Assembly (NCBI GenBank): GCA_947446335.1
Contig: CANFGA010000031.1
Location: forward strand, 1 to 14,030
Direction: 5' to 3'
Length of the DNA stretch: 14,030 bases
DNA from: Oxalobacteraceae bacterium
GTDB taxonomy: Bacteria > Pseudomonadota > Gammaproteobacteria > Burkholderiales > Burkholderiaceae_D
Positions 1 through 9,100 of this stretch are shown here, in pieces (position 1 is the first letter of the stretch; each line of letters opens with the position of its first letter). The translations under genes and the position numbers were made by a program. Under the pieces are notes generated by a model, which was not told the origin of the DNA, searched no databases, and saw only the letters and a program-made list of their open reading frames with translations.

Positions 1-132
1 GATTTTAAACGCACAAATTTTCCAATGAAAGGTTATATCAGCAGAGCGAATGGTAGACCCATTTGTTTACTATTGGAAAATAGCAACAAAATTTCCTTTA
101 TGGATACAACAAATTGCTGCGGTGCGGGATAG
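1..132 (+). CDS. Possible C-terminal end of an unknown protein (partial)
   Basis: The frame starting at base 1 is open from the window edge to a TAG at 130-132, giving 43 residues (for example MKGYISRANGRPICLLLENS in its middle). I do not recognise the protein and see no motif. The stretch is clearly AT-rich compared with the cas operon and the dapC side. The frame would converge on the 3' end of the CRISPR array, which is transcribed from the other strand. An open frame of this length could arise by chance (roughly one in eight), so this is only a candidate. It could also be non-coding flank of the array. Confidence 0.3.
   Translation, partial: DFKRTNFPMKGYISRANGRPICLLLENSNKISFMDTTNCCGAG
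17..81. repeat. 10-bp perfect inverted repeat with 45-nt spacer
   Basis: ATTTTCCAAT at 17-26 is the exact reverse complement of ATTGGAAAAT at 72-81. The arms lie in the AT-rich region beyond the distal end of the array. They could be a recombination site, a remnant of a mobile-element end, an RNA hairpin or chance in AT-rich DNA. The function is unknown. Confidence 0.5.
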
Positions 133-172
133 TAATGTGCCAAGTAGGATCATTAATTATTTTTCACGATTT

Positions 173-2003
173 TTTCTGAGCTGCCTGTCCGGCAGTGAAC
201 GCAGATGGTATTGACTTACCCGGTGTGCGTGTTTTTCTGAGCTGCCTGTCCGGCAGTGAACTCGGCAACGGCGGTAAAAAACGCGCCATTGGCTTTCTGA
301 GCTGCCTGTCCGGCAGTGAATGTGGTGAGTTTTTTCAGTGTAAAACAGGGGAGTTTCTGAGCTGCCTGTCCGGCAGTGAACTCGGTCGGTCCAGCCATTG
401 GCGTCGCCGATGATTTTCTGAGCTGCCTGTCCGGCAGTGAACGCATCTTCGATCGCGCATGTCATGCGATGGTATTTCTGAGCTGCCTGTCCGGCAGTGA
501 ACTGGCTCAATCGACAGTGGGAGGATTGGAGACTTTTCTGAGCTGCCTGTCCGGCAGTGAACGTGAAAAACCCAGACCATCCGCGCTTCGACCATTTCTG
601 AGCTGCCTGTCCGGCAGTGAACCGCTCGGGCTGGCATCCGCACCAGCACGACCTTTTCTGAGCTGCCTGTCCGGCAGTGAACAGTTTACGGAACAACAAA
701 AAATCCCTATGCCATTTCTGAGCTGCCTGTCCGGCAGTGAACTTTGTGCTCGATCACGACAAACGCCACCAGCATTTCTGAGCTGCCTGTCCGGCAGTGA
801 ACGCCGTCCAACGTGTTTGTCACGATAGATCGTTTTTCTGAGCTGCCTGTCCGGCAGTGAACATCGTCGCAAGGCGGTTATGTCGACCTGTTACCTTTCT
901 GAGCTGCCTGTCCGGCAGTGAACTACAAATGCCCTGCCCTGGCGCAATGATCATCTTTCTGAGCTGCCTGTCCGGCAGTGAACATCGCGTGCGCTGCGTG
1001 AGATTGCCTCACCTGTTTCTGAGCTGCCTGTCCGGCAGTGAACAGGGACTCAACCCCCGCTGGCGTTGCCATATCTTTCTGAGCTGCCTGTCCGGCAGTG
1101 AACTTTTCGCGCTGGCTCTATGAGCAAGATGCGTCTTTCTGAGCTGCCTGTCCGGCAGTGAACCATGCGGGCGGCGGCGTCGGCGCTCTTGGCAATTTCT
1201 GAGCTGCCTGTCCGGCAGTGAACGCCAGCAGCGTTAATGCTTCGTTGCGCACCTTTTTCTGAGCTGCCTGTCCGGCAGTGAACAAGAGGCGCGTCGTGAG
1301 GCTCAGGAAGCCGGGTTTCTGAGCTGCCTGTCCGGCAGTGAACAGAGTATTTTCGACGATCTGTATCTCTGCGATTTTCTGAGCTGCCTGTCCGGCAGTG
1401 AACTGTTGTCCCAGCGGAAGCGACGGCCATTCGACTTTCTGAGCTGCCTGTCCGGCAGTGAACAGCGCCAAGGCACTGGTCACGTAGCTGCCGCTTTTCT
1501 GAGCTGCCTGTCCGGCAGTGAACGGCGTGCTGATACCAGGCGCCTACCAATATCTTTTCTGAGCTGCCTGTCCGGCAGTGAACGCGCTCTCGTAGCGCCG
1601 CCTGATCCCCGAAATTTTCTGAGCTGCCTGTCCGGCAGTGAACTCGGCGCGCAAGTCAAGGCATTGAATCTTTCCTTTCTGAGCTGCCTGTCCGGCAGTG
1701 AACCCACAGTTGGCCATGTTTCGATGCGCATCAATTTTCTGAGCTGCCTGTCCGGCAGTGAACGCCGGCGCCGCCAGCAGCTCGAATTTGCCAGTTTTCT
1801 GAGCTGCCTGTCCGGCAGTGAACCATCTGCGCGCCGATGCTGCCCGCCAGTTGCTTTTCTGAGCTGCCTGTCCGGCAGTGAACCACACCAGCTGGCGGAA
1901 AACTGATCTGCACCATTTCTGAGCTGCCTGTCCGGCAGTGAACGCATGGCGGGCATGGCGCAGGCTGACGGATCTTTTCTGAGCTGCCTGTCCGGCAGTG
2001 AAC
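173..2003 (-). CRISPR. Type I-F CRISPR array, 31 repeats and 30 spacers
   Basis: A 28-bp repeat recurs 31 times, first at 173-200 and last at 1976-2003, with no base difference that I could find. Read on the minus strand it starts GTTCACTGCC, holds the stem CTGCC/GGCAG around a GGACA loop, and ends CTCAGAAA. This is the type I-F architecture: Csy4 cuts just after the stem and leaves the last eight bases as the crRNA 5' handle. Twenty-seven spacers are 32 nt and three are 33 nt (201-233, 382-414, 863-895). The orientation follows from the repeat and from the leader and cas operon lying at the high-coordinate end, so the newest spacer should be 1944-1975 and the oldest 201-233. The distal repeat is not degenerate. 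The spacers all look different from one another. I could not identify their targets. Confidence 0.99.
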
Positions 2004-2058
2004 TAGATCATAAAGCACACAAGTGCTTGTCACACAAAGGTTTTTTGTAAATATAACG

Positions 2059-2085
2059 GTGCCTACCCAAGAAATTGGGTGGCAC
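2059..2085 (-). other. Leader hairpin
   Basis: On the minus strand GTGCCACCCAA pairs with TTGGGT-A-GGCAC: 11 base pairs, a single bulged A and a four-base loop (TTTC). The stem could extend by two pairs if one further base bulges. It lies between the IHF site and the repeats. It may be a DNA structure or protein site used in spacer acquisition, or a hairpin in the leader transcript. It is not followed by a T-run on the minus strand, so it is not a typical intrinsic terminator. Confidence 0.6.
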
Positions 2086-2086
2086 G

Positions 2087-2099
2087 TAAGTTGTTGATT
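2087..2099 (-). promoter_or_regulatory. IHF binding site in the leader
   Basis: The minus strand reads AATCAACAACTTA, an exact match to the IHF consensus WATCAANNNNTTR. It lies about 83 bp upstream of the first repeat. IHF-induced leader bending is established for spacer integration in type I-E and has been reported for I-F. The location and perfect match make this the likely adaptation IHF site; binding itself is inferred. Confidence 0.65.
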
Positions 2100-2132
2100 T
2101 TTAAAGAGCGCAGTACGAAGTACAAAAAAGGG

Positions 2133-2696
2133 TCAGAACCAGGGAATGGTCGCTCCCTGACTCAGACCATAGGCGTTGAAGTCGCCAGCAACAGCCGCAG
2201 GCTGAATAGGGCCGTGCTCGATGAATAACCTGAACGTCTGACCACTGCTGGCGCTGCGCAACTGAATGAAAGGCAGGTGCGTCAAGCGCGCTGCTTCGTC
2301 TGGAATACGTTGTCGCGCCACTTGCTCGTCGACATTTTGACGGCGCATCAAACGCCGGCGCATGCGCTCGGGGCTGCTCTTCACTTGCACCCGTCCAACG
2401 CGGCGGTGCTTCGCATTATCCGGCACCGAGGCGGGTTGTGTCAGCACTACATGGTCGCGCATGCCTGCCAACCAATCACTTGCAAGCAGCGTCGACAACA
2501 CACCAAGTCCACCGTGCAAGCGCAGACGAGCGCCCAGATGCGGCACCTTCGAATCGAAGTCCGGAAAACTCACGCCGATGGTGGTACTGTCCTGTGCTGC
2601 AAGAGCGCGGTGCAGCTTGGAGTAGAGCGCCGCCAACAGTTGGTAGGACGGGAATTCAGGGTCTGGCCGCAGCTCGATATCGAGATAGTGATCCAT
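2133..2696 (-). CDS. csy4 (cas6f): Cas6f/Csy4 CRISPR RNA endoribonuclease
   Basis: Csy4 binds the repeat hairpin and cuts at its base, releasing mature crRNAs, and stays bound as the head of the I-F surveillance complex. The protein has 187 residues, the same length as the Pseudomonas aeruginosa enzyme. The residues known to matter there fall at the same numbers here: catalytic His29 (in YSKLHRAL) and Ser148, repeat-recognition Arg102 and Gln104, and Phe155. An arginine-rich helix (about 108-120, ERMRRRLMRR) fits the major groove of the RNA stem. It starts 3 bp after the csy3 stop, so the two are probably translated together. It is the last cas gene, and the leader follows directly. It looks fully active, and its predicted substrate is the CTGCC/GGCAG stem of the adjacent array. 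Confidence 0.98.
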   Translation of the reverse strand: MDHYLDIELRPDPEFPSYQLLAALYSKLHRALAAQDSTTIGVSFPDFDSKVPHLGARLRLHGGLGVLSTLLASDWLAGMRDHVVLTQPASVPDNAKHRRVGRVQVKSSPERMRRRLMRRQNVDEQVARQRIPDEAARLTHLPFIQLRSASSGQTFRLFIEHGPIQPAAVAGDFNAYGLSQGATIPWF

Positions 2697-2699
2697 CCA

Positions 2700-3734
2700 T
2701 CACTCCTTGCCAGAGTCGCCAAACACGCCGCCGCGAATCAGTGTGGCCATCACGAAGTGCTGCTGTTCAACGTCGGGCTGCACATCCTTGACCAGCCAAT
2801 TATCGAACAAGGAATAGAAATCGTCCTTTTGCTTCGGTTGGCGATATGCCTTGCCCTGCGTGGTCACCGAACCGTACGGTTCGACGGCGATCGGCCCATT
2901 TTCAGCGGCGCCCTTGTACCAGGTGTCGATTGAACGCAATGCATTGCCCAACTTTTGCGAATGCATGCCCGCAATGCCGCCGACTTCGTAAAGCGTCTTG
3001 CTCTTGCTTGACTTGGCCTTGTCCAGGATCAGTTCTTGTGATGGAAACACTTCCTGCCCGGCGCCGGCGCGCACGAAGGCGGTCACTTGCAACAGTGTGT
3101 GACGGCTGCCGGCCAGGCCCTCGGCGATCAGCGTGCTCAGTTGCGCCAGGGCGGCGGCAGCTTCAGGCGGCGCATCGAAGTCACGCAGCGACAGCGCCAG
3201 CGCATCAAAAGTCCAGGTCTGCGCAGCTTGGCCATCGACCAGATGCGCCACTTGCACGACGACTTGTTCGGCTCCCAGGCGATTGCGCCAGAGGAAGCGG
3301 CCATTGGCCAGGTTGCTCGCGTAGCGCCGGGCCAGTTCGTCAAAACCGTGTGCTTCGACATAGCCTTTGACTGTGTCTTGCAACTTGTGTTGGTAATCGG
3401 CATTGTTGCAGGCCGATGGCGTGCCAGCCCCACCCAGCACACGCAGCGTGAAACTGACCTTCAACGTATCGGCATCGGCCGGCAGCGTCGCCACATCGAC
3501 GGTTTGCAAGTTTGGGTTTTCGATTGCGGCGTCGAGCTTGGCCGGATCCTGATCTTTGGTTTTGAGCCTGTTCGAGATCGTGCCGCGCACCGATTTTTCG
3601 CGCACGATCACCGCCGGCCATTTGCCGCTGGTGGCGCGATCGATCCACGAACCGGCAAAAAACAGCGCGTCGGATGGATCGAGCTTGCGTTCGAATGCAA
3701 GCACGGATGCGGTCTTGATTGCAGTAGTTGCCAT
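2700..3734 (-). CDS. csy3 (cas7f): Cas7f/Csy3 backbone protein of the type I-F complex
   Basis: Csy3 is the repeated backbone subunit, six copies in known I-F complexes, that coats the spacer part of the crRNA and presents it for pairing with target DNA. The protein has 344 residues, close to the family's usual 340 or so. Its N-terminus (ATTAIKTASVLAFERKLDPS), the segment AFVRAGAGQEVFPSQELILD and the C-terminal SLFDNWLVKD region are typical of Csy3. A ribosome binding site (AAGGA) lies just upstream of the ATG. The csy2 stop is 16 bp upstream and the csy4 start 3 bp downstream, so it is an internal operon gene. Nothing looks truncated. The assignment rests on family resemblance plus fixed operon order. 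Confidence 0.97.
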   Translation of the reverse strand: MATTAIKTASVLAFERKLDPSDALFFAGSWIDRATSGKWPAVIVREKSVRGTISNRLKTKDQDPAKLDAAIENPNLQTVDVATLPADADTLKVSFTLRVLGGAGTPSACNNADYQHKLQDTVKGYVEAHGFDELARRYASNLANGRFLWRNRLGAEQVVVQVAHLVDGQAAQTWTFDALALSLRDFDAPPEAAAALAQLSTLIAEGLAGSRHTLLQVTAFVRAGAGQEVFPSQELILDKAKSSKSKTLYEVGGIAGMHSQKLGNALRSIDTWYKGAAENGPIAVEPYGSVTTQGKAYRQPKQKDDFYSLFDNWLVKDVQPDVEQQHFVMATLIRGGVFGDSGKE

Positions 3735-3750
3735 GATTTAAATCCTTGTC

Positions 3751-4764
3751 TTAGTCGATGTGGGTGAGTGGCAATACGGTAGGACGGAAAGCATTGATGC
3801 AGCGATACAGACCAGTGTCAGGGTCGCGGGTCGGTGCCCAGAGCAAATCATTGACATCGTTCAGGCGATGGGGACTGATCCACTGGCCGATCGAATAGAC
3901 GCTTTCGACGAAACAGAATGGCACGCCAGGATCGCGCGCACCGGCCACTTCGCCGGCCGGATATACGTTTGACAATGGTGCAAAGCCGACCGGAATCGGC
4001 ACGGTCCAGCCGGAGCGCGCATCGCTGGCCCATTCGACGGTGGTAATGGATTCGCCTGTTTTCGGGTCGATGCCCTCGCTGCGGGTCGCGCGATAATTGA
4101 GTCGCGATAAATCCAGCCAGGCGTCCAACAGCGTCGCTTCAGCTACAGTTTTTTGCAGCTCGGCCAGCCGCGCGGCCAGCAAGTCGTCGCGCGACACCAG
4201 CGCATAGCCTGGCAACCAATGCCGGCTCAGTCGACGGAAATCCTTGCGCCGATCCGCCGGATTGTCCGATACCAGCACCAGTTGCGCGCGTTGCGGGCGA
4301 CGCAGCGCGCCTGGCAGCGCCGGCATCACGCTGCCGCCCGCGATGCGCATGCCGGCAACAAGATCGCCGATGCGCGCAGCCAGTTGCACGCGCTCGGCCT
4401 CGCCCAGCAATGCCGAACTCAGTGTGACCTCGAACACCAGCGTAATGTCGAGATGGACGCGGCCCTCTTCGACGATGCCGCCGGTGCTGCCGTCTTGCAG
4501 TACCGGATTACGCGTCAGGTGGAACGCGCGCGTGTAGCCGCCACGCGTCACCTGCGGCTCGAAACCATGGCAAATCACGCCGACGCGGAAAAATGCGATG
4601 CCGGCGTCCTGCCCCAGACGCCGCGCCAGGGCCGTCATCAAGCCGGTGAACGCCGTGATGGATGGAAAGCCCCAGGTCATCGGACTCGAAATGGCATTTG
4701 CGTTTTGCACGCGCAAACGTGGCAACACAAGCAATGCCGGGCTCGATACCAGGTCAGTTGTCAT
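3751..4764 (-). CDS. csy2 (cas5f): Cas5f/Csy2 subunit of the type I-F complex
   Basis: Csy2 pairs with Csy1 to form the tail of the I-F complex, holding the crRNA 5' handle and helping with PAM recognition. The protein has 337 residues, slightly longer than the P. aeruginosa protein. It opens with LLVLPRLRVQNANAISSPMTWGFPS-type sequence (around residues 11-35), a hallmark of Csy2, followed by the ITAFTGLMTAL helix. Near the C-terminus are VPIPVGFAPLS and FVESVYSIGQWISP. Its ATG lies inside the end of csy1 (11-bp overlap), which indicates translational coupling and a 1:1 supply of the two tail subunits. No anomalies are visible. Confidence 0.97.
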   Translation of the reverse strand: MTTDLVSSPALLVLPRLRVQNANAISSPMTWGFPSITAFTGLMTALARRLGQDAGIAFFRVGVICHGFEPQVTRGGYTRAFHLTRNPVLQDGSTGGIVEEGRVHLDITLVFEVTLSSALLGEAERVQLAARIGDLVAGMRIAGGSVMPALPGALRRPQRAQLVLVSDNPADRRKDFRRLSRHWLPGYALVSRDDLLAARLAELQKTVAEATLLDAWLDLSRLNYRATRSEGIDPKTGESITTVEWASDARSGWTVPIPVGFAPLSNVYPAGEVAGARDPGVPFCFVESVYSIGQWISPHRLNDVNDLLWAPTRDPDTGLYRCINAFRPTVLPLTHID

Positions 4765-6088
4765 GGCGCCCTTCCCTTTCTTCTTCTTTCAATTGTTCCA
4801 GCATCAGCTTGCGCCAGTGCATGAATTCCGGATCACCCATGGCCAGCGGATCGCGCAATTGATGGTTGAGCCAGTTGGCAAAATTTCGGCTCACGTTTTC
4901 TAGCGTATCGGTAGGCAGCGGCAAACCGGATTCGGTGCATGACTGAACGACGCCATCGGGGTCCAGCCAGTGCTTTTCCGCGCCACCCAGATGGCACTCT
5001 CGAACCTGGCTCCAGCCCGGCTCCAGCGACTGCAACTCGGCCGAAAACTGCCAGAATTCATCGATCAAGTCGTTGACCAGTTCATCGCGTCGTTCCCGGG
5101 TGTCAAGGTTGCGCGCCGGATCAGACTTGAAAAATGCCAACAGCGTCCTGACAAGTTTTTTGACTTCCGGGCGCCAGCCATAGCGGTCAAACATCGAATC
5201 CGTACCCAGCAGCGGCTTGATGTCGACCGAACGCCAGAGCGGCGGCAGCGAGGCCAGCAGAAAATTGTTGCCGCCTCGTTCGCTGTTGAGCTGGCTAATG
5301 TTTTGCGGCTTCGTACCTCCGATTTTTTGAATCGCCAATTGTGGGTATTCGCAAACGGGCCGGTCGCTGAATGCACCTTCCTTTTTGGCCTTGCGCGCAG
5401 CATTCGCCCCCTCGCTGAATCGGTCATCCTGGATACGCAGGTAGACGCGATGCGCGAGCGAACTCGCATACAGCGGCGCCAGCAGATGGAAGCTCGCGTC
5501 GTCGTGCGGATCAAGTTCATTGTCGATCAGCCAGTAAAACTGTTTGGCAAACGTGTGCGAGGTTAGCCTTGAGCATGGCGATTCAACGATTTCAGAAAAA
5601 ATTTGCATCCACCTTGATGCTAAATTTTTGTCATTACTAAGTGCCAAGTTCAAATCAGTGTCACGATCACGAACCAGTTCAAGAATTGTTCTTTCTCCAT
5701 ACCTTTGCGTTAAAAAATCATAGATATCCAGTGCAGCGGCATTACCAGTAGCGTCGTTATCAAAATGATCGCCAAGAACGTGACTACCCACCAATTCATA
5801 AGGATGAAGACTTCGTGGTGAGGCATACAGATTGGTCGCGAGATTGATTTTAATATCAGGGTAAGTTGCCTTTAGAACATGAGTAACCAGTTGAATCTGC
5901 CTTGTACGTTGTGCTGCGCTTTCAAACCAAGTGTTTTTTTCGAACCGATCATGTTCTTTTTTTTGTTCAGCTATAGCTTTTTCATCGTCACCCTTTATTT
6001 TTTCAAGCCTGATATCTAATCGTCTCTTCAAAAAATCGGCGATCAGGGTCCGTAACTCGTTGACGCGTTGCGGATCTTGGTTTGGCAT
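4754..6088 (-). CDS. csy1 (cas8f): Cas8f/Csy1 large subunit of the type I-F complex
   Basis: Csy1 is the large subunit that reads the PAM in invading DNA and, with Csy2, caps the crRNA 5' handle. The protein has 444 residues, near the family's usual 430-440. Family-like segments include TWFESAAQRTRQIQLVTHVLKA (about 53-74), the NLYASPRSL segment (about 85-93) and FANWLNHQLRDP near the C-terminus. The first roughly 172 codons average about 39% GC (counted over 5581-6060), against about 60% in sampled blocks of the rest. The change is abrupt near 5570-5580, and the frame stays intact. This suggests a recombinant gene with a swapped 5' part. A strong ribosome binding site precedes the ATG. A 56-bp gap separates it from cas2-3, the largest gap within the operon. 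Confidence 0.97.
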   Translation of the reverse strand: MPNQDPQRVNELRTLIADFLKRRLDIRLEKIKGDDEKAIAEQKKEHDRFEKNTWFESAAQRTRQIQLVTHVLKATYPDIKINLATNLYASPRSLHPYELVGSHVLGDHFDNDATGNAAALDIYDFLTQRYGERTILELVRDRDTDLNLALSNDKNLASRWMQIFSEIVESPCSRLTSHTFAKQFYWLIDNELDPHDDASFHLLAPLYASSLAHRVYLRIQDDRFSEGANAARKAKKEGAFSDRPVCEYPQLAIQKIGGTKPQNISQLNSERGGNNFLLASLPPLWRSVDIKPLLGTDSMFDRYGWRPEVKKLVRTLLAFFKSDPARNLDTRERRDELVNDLIDEFWQFSAELQSLEPGWSQVRECHLGGAEKHWLDPDGVVQSCTESGLPLPTDTLENVSRNFANWLNHQLRDPLAMGDPEFMHWRKLMLEQLKEEEREGRHDN

Positions 6089-6095
6089 TCAACTT

Positions 6096-6102
6096 CCCTC
6101 CT
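6096..6102 (-). promoter_or_regulatory. Strong ribosome binding site of csy1
   Basis: On the minus strand AGGAGGG lies 7 nt upstream of the csy1 ATG. It is the best Shine-Dalgarno match in the operon and fixes the start. The short AT-rich gap behind it (6103-6144) has room for an internal promoter, but I see no convincing -35/-10 pair. Confidence 0.75.
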
Positions 6103-6144
6103 GTGAACCTTAGTTAAAGAATAACTTTCAGTGTGTGAAACGAA

Positions 6145-9100
6145 TCAAGGCTCACGCCATTTGCTGAATCCCAGCGCCGGATGAAAGCGCCAGCCTTTCG
6201 GATTATCTGGCAGTGTCACCGTGCCGAAGCGGAGCGCACAATCGACAGGCGTGATGTCCAATTCCTCTGCCAGGTCGTTGATCGCTTCGAGAAAATCGGG
6301 CTGCCCCCATGGCGCGATGCCGGTTCCTTGCACTTGAATATCAGGTATGCGCTGGCGTTGCGATTTGTCGATGACGATAGGAATGCTTGCGCCGTATCGG
6401 CCATTCGGGTCTTTCATCAATTGCACCAACTCACAATCGTCGCCGTCCTCCGTAAGACGCAGCAGCAAGTCGATCTTCGGGATGCTGTCTTTGCGAAACG
6501 GAGTCTGTTTTTGCAGCACGGCGCCGAGCAAGGCATCGGCTGGCGGCAATTGCCACCACGTTGCAGAATTCAAAATTGACGCACTGGATGACGCCGATGG
6601 ACGCCGCCGACCGCCAGATGGGGCAGGCGCAGCACTTGCCACTTGTCTCAACATGGTCTGGCGCATGCGCGCATGTTCCAGATCGACCAGCTTAATGCGC
6701 GGCTGCAGTGGTTCGGCCGGGGCCAGAATGCGCGGCCGGGCATCGATCGCGTCGCGCTGTTCAACACTCAGCAACTGCGTCATTGAATGAGTATCGAGCG
6801 GAAAGTCGATGCTTTCAAATCCAGGTCGGCAGAATGCAGGTTCGCCTGGTTTGCGGAAGTGGGCAAGGTTGGTGTCGAACACCAGCAGGTTCGGCGCTGT
6901 GCACTCGCCATCGCGGTGGCGCCTGATGCGCCCAGCCAATTGGATCAGAGAACGCATCGACGATGGTTCAACCACAGCCCAGTCATAGTCGTGGTCTCGG
7001 CCAACTTCCGTCACCGGCGACCCGAGCACGATGAATACATGCTCAAGTTCAGCGTGCGCATCGAGCCGTTGGCGAACATCGGGCAAACAAAATACCGGTT
7101 CGGTCTCGCTGCGATCAAGCCAGCGCCGGCTCAGTGCCTGATCGAGTTGACGTTCGATATTCGAGCGGATCAGCAATGGAAATTGCGAATGGTAGACGCA
7201 CAAGTGAATGAACACGCCGCTGGGTGCGCCCAGTTTGTATAGCGCCAGCGCCACGTCGACCAGTGGCTCGATGTTGGCCATGCGTACCAGACCAAAACTG
7301 ACGCGCTTGGCGCTGACCGGGTCGGTGCTGTGGTGGCGCTGATGCAACGTCATTGCCGCGTTGCGCACCAGCATGGCGAAGCGCTCAGCCGCCTGATCGC
7401 GATCCAGGCCCGCCAAGTCAAGCGCCAGCAGCGCGCAGCGCCGGCGCACCTGTGCCTTGGCCAGTTTCTCGACCCGCTTGGCGGCAAAAGTGTGATGTGC
7501 CATGGCGAAGGTCTGTGCATCGATGCAATCGGCCGAATCGGCATTGAATTCATCGACCCAAGCGCAGCACACATCAGGCATGTGCTCGGCGCGCCCTGGC
7601 TGGTCGCCACGATTATGTTGAAAATGCTGGCGGCCGTTGCGATACGCCTCGAACAAGCCTTGCACCAGCGCCGGCGGCAGGGTGGCCGACGACAGCAATA
7701 CGCGCGCGCCCAGCAAACCAGCCCAGTGCACCAGCCGCGTCAGCGCCGGCAAATCGTCGATGTCGAAGTCATCGGGCTCATCCAGCACCAGATCACCGCT
7801 CATCAAGCGCAGCATCGGCGCGATCTGGCGACCGCCACGCTCGCTTTCGGTAGCTGGCGTCAAATGATCGATCGTGCACACTAATATCGGCGCGGCCAGC
7901 AAGGAGCGCACTTGCCCATTGTGCATGACACGACGCAGCAGCGGATCGGCATCGTGGTTGCCTTCGAAGCGGACATAGGAATCTTCATCGAGCAAATTCT
8001 GACGCGACGCGGAACCGGTAACTTCGGCCAGCCGTTCGTAATGTTCAAACAGCGCGCGGCTGGCTGAACCGCCGACCCGAATCGCCAGCTCATCGTCGCC
8101 CAGACCGAGCAAGTTGCGAAACGCGCGACCCGTTTGCAGCGTCAGCGTGCGCAATCCCATCGCAAACGCACAACGCATGCCGCGCTCGGCATCAGCCAGC
8201 GCATACATGATGCGTGCATTGGCCAGCGTCTTGCCGCAGCCGGTGGAGGCCATGTTGACGATGAAGGCGCCATGTTGCAACGAGCGTTCGCGCATCGTGG
8301 TGGCGATATCAAACGCCTTGTCTTGCCAGCGAAACCGCTCATCGTTTGATCGTTTGCGCAATCCCTTGTGGCGAGCGAGCCGGGGCAATTGCTGGTCGAA
8401 TCGCGGCAAAGCCAGACTGACTTCGGCGCCGTGCCGTGCCACGCCAAGCAAGTGCTCATCCAACGTCTGGTTGAATTCCCCATGACTGCCCTTGGTATTG
8501 GCGTAAAGCCGATAGCCCTCGGGCACCTTGACGCGGCCCGGATCGTTGACGTCTTCCAGGCTGGAATAGTGATGATCAGCCAGCATCAGGCATAGCCGCG
8601 ACAAGTGCATCACGTACGGATTGGCTAGCCAGTCGCCCTTGCTTGCCTGCGCGCGCAGCGTCAACAGGCGCTGCGCGGTGCGGGCCGCGCGCTTGCGCCA
8701 TAGCTCCGTGGAGACCGGCAAGCCGTGCGGAAAGTCCCAGTAATGTTTCAGCGTTTTCAGATTCACTTCATCGGTGCGCTCGTTCCAGCGCGGATCGATG
8801 CGCTCTAGCATTTGACTTAACAAAACGACCTGGAAAGTCGATCCGAACGGTAATGTGGGCAAGCGATGGTGGGTCAGCACCAGCCAGCCGATGGCCTGGG
8901 CCAGCGGCGCCTTCGACAAGGTGGCAAACGGGCGCGACACATTAGGATCGAGTCCATCTTTCTGAAGGCGGCTTAGCCAAGTCGCATCGTCAGCCTTTGT
9001 TGGCGCCGCCAGTCGCGCCAGCCAGGTCGCGTCATCGTCGGTGCCGACAAACGCCTCGAACAGTCGCAACGAAACCCATTCATGCCGATACTGATTGCGC

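Larger units (their letters stand above)
2004..2132 (-). promoter_or_regulatory. CRISPR leader
   Basis: This 129-bp AT-rich region separates the csy4 stop codon from the first repeat. Array leaders carry the crRNA promoter and the signals that direct new spacers to the first repeat. It holds an IHF consensus site at 2087-2099 and a strong hairpin at 2059-2085. Two weak minus-strand -10-like hexamers are visible. One is TATATT (reverse complement of 2050-2055). The other is TATGAT (2007-2012), with GTGACA (2028-2033) 15 bp upstream. Neither has a good -35 at the usual spacing. No terminator separates csy4 from the leader, so read-through from the cas operon may also feed the array. Confidence 0.8.

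Noticed and set aside
157..2033. Long overlapping open frames on both strands encoding repeats such as FLSCLSGSE or FTAGQAAQK
   Set aside because: They are artefacts of the CRISPR array. The repeat-plus-spacer period is mostly 60 bp, a multiple of three, and the repeat has no stop in several frames, so frames stay open without being genes.
2100..2132. Terminator between csy4 and the leader
   Set aside because: A short GTAC/GTAC hairpin and a T-run are present, but on the minus strand the T-run precedes the hairpin, which is the wrong order for an intrinsic terminator.
6112..6126. 5-bp inverted repeat AGTTA/TAACT between cas2-3 and csy1
   Set aside because: It is too short and AT-rich to distinguish from chance.
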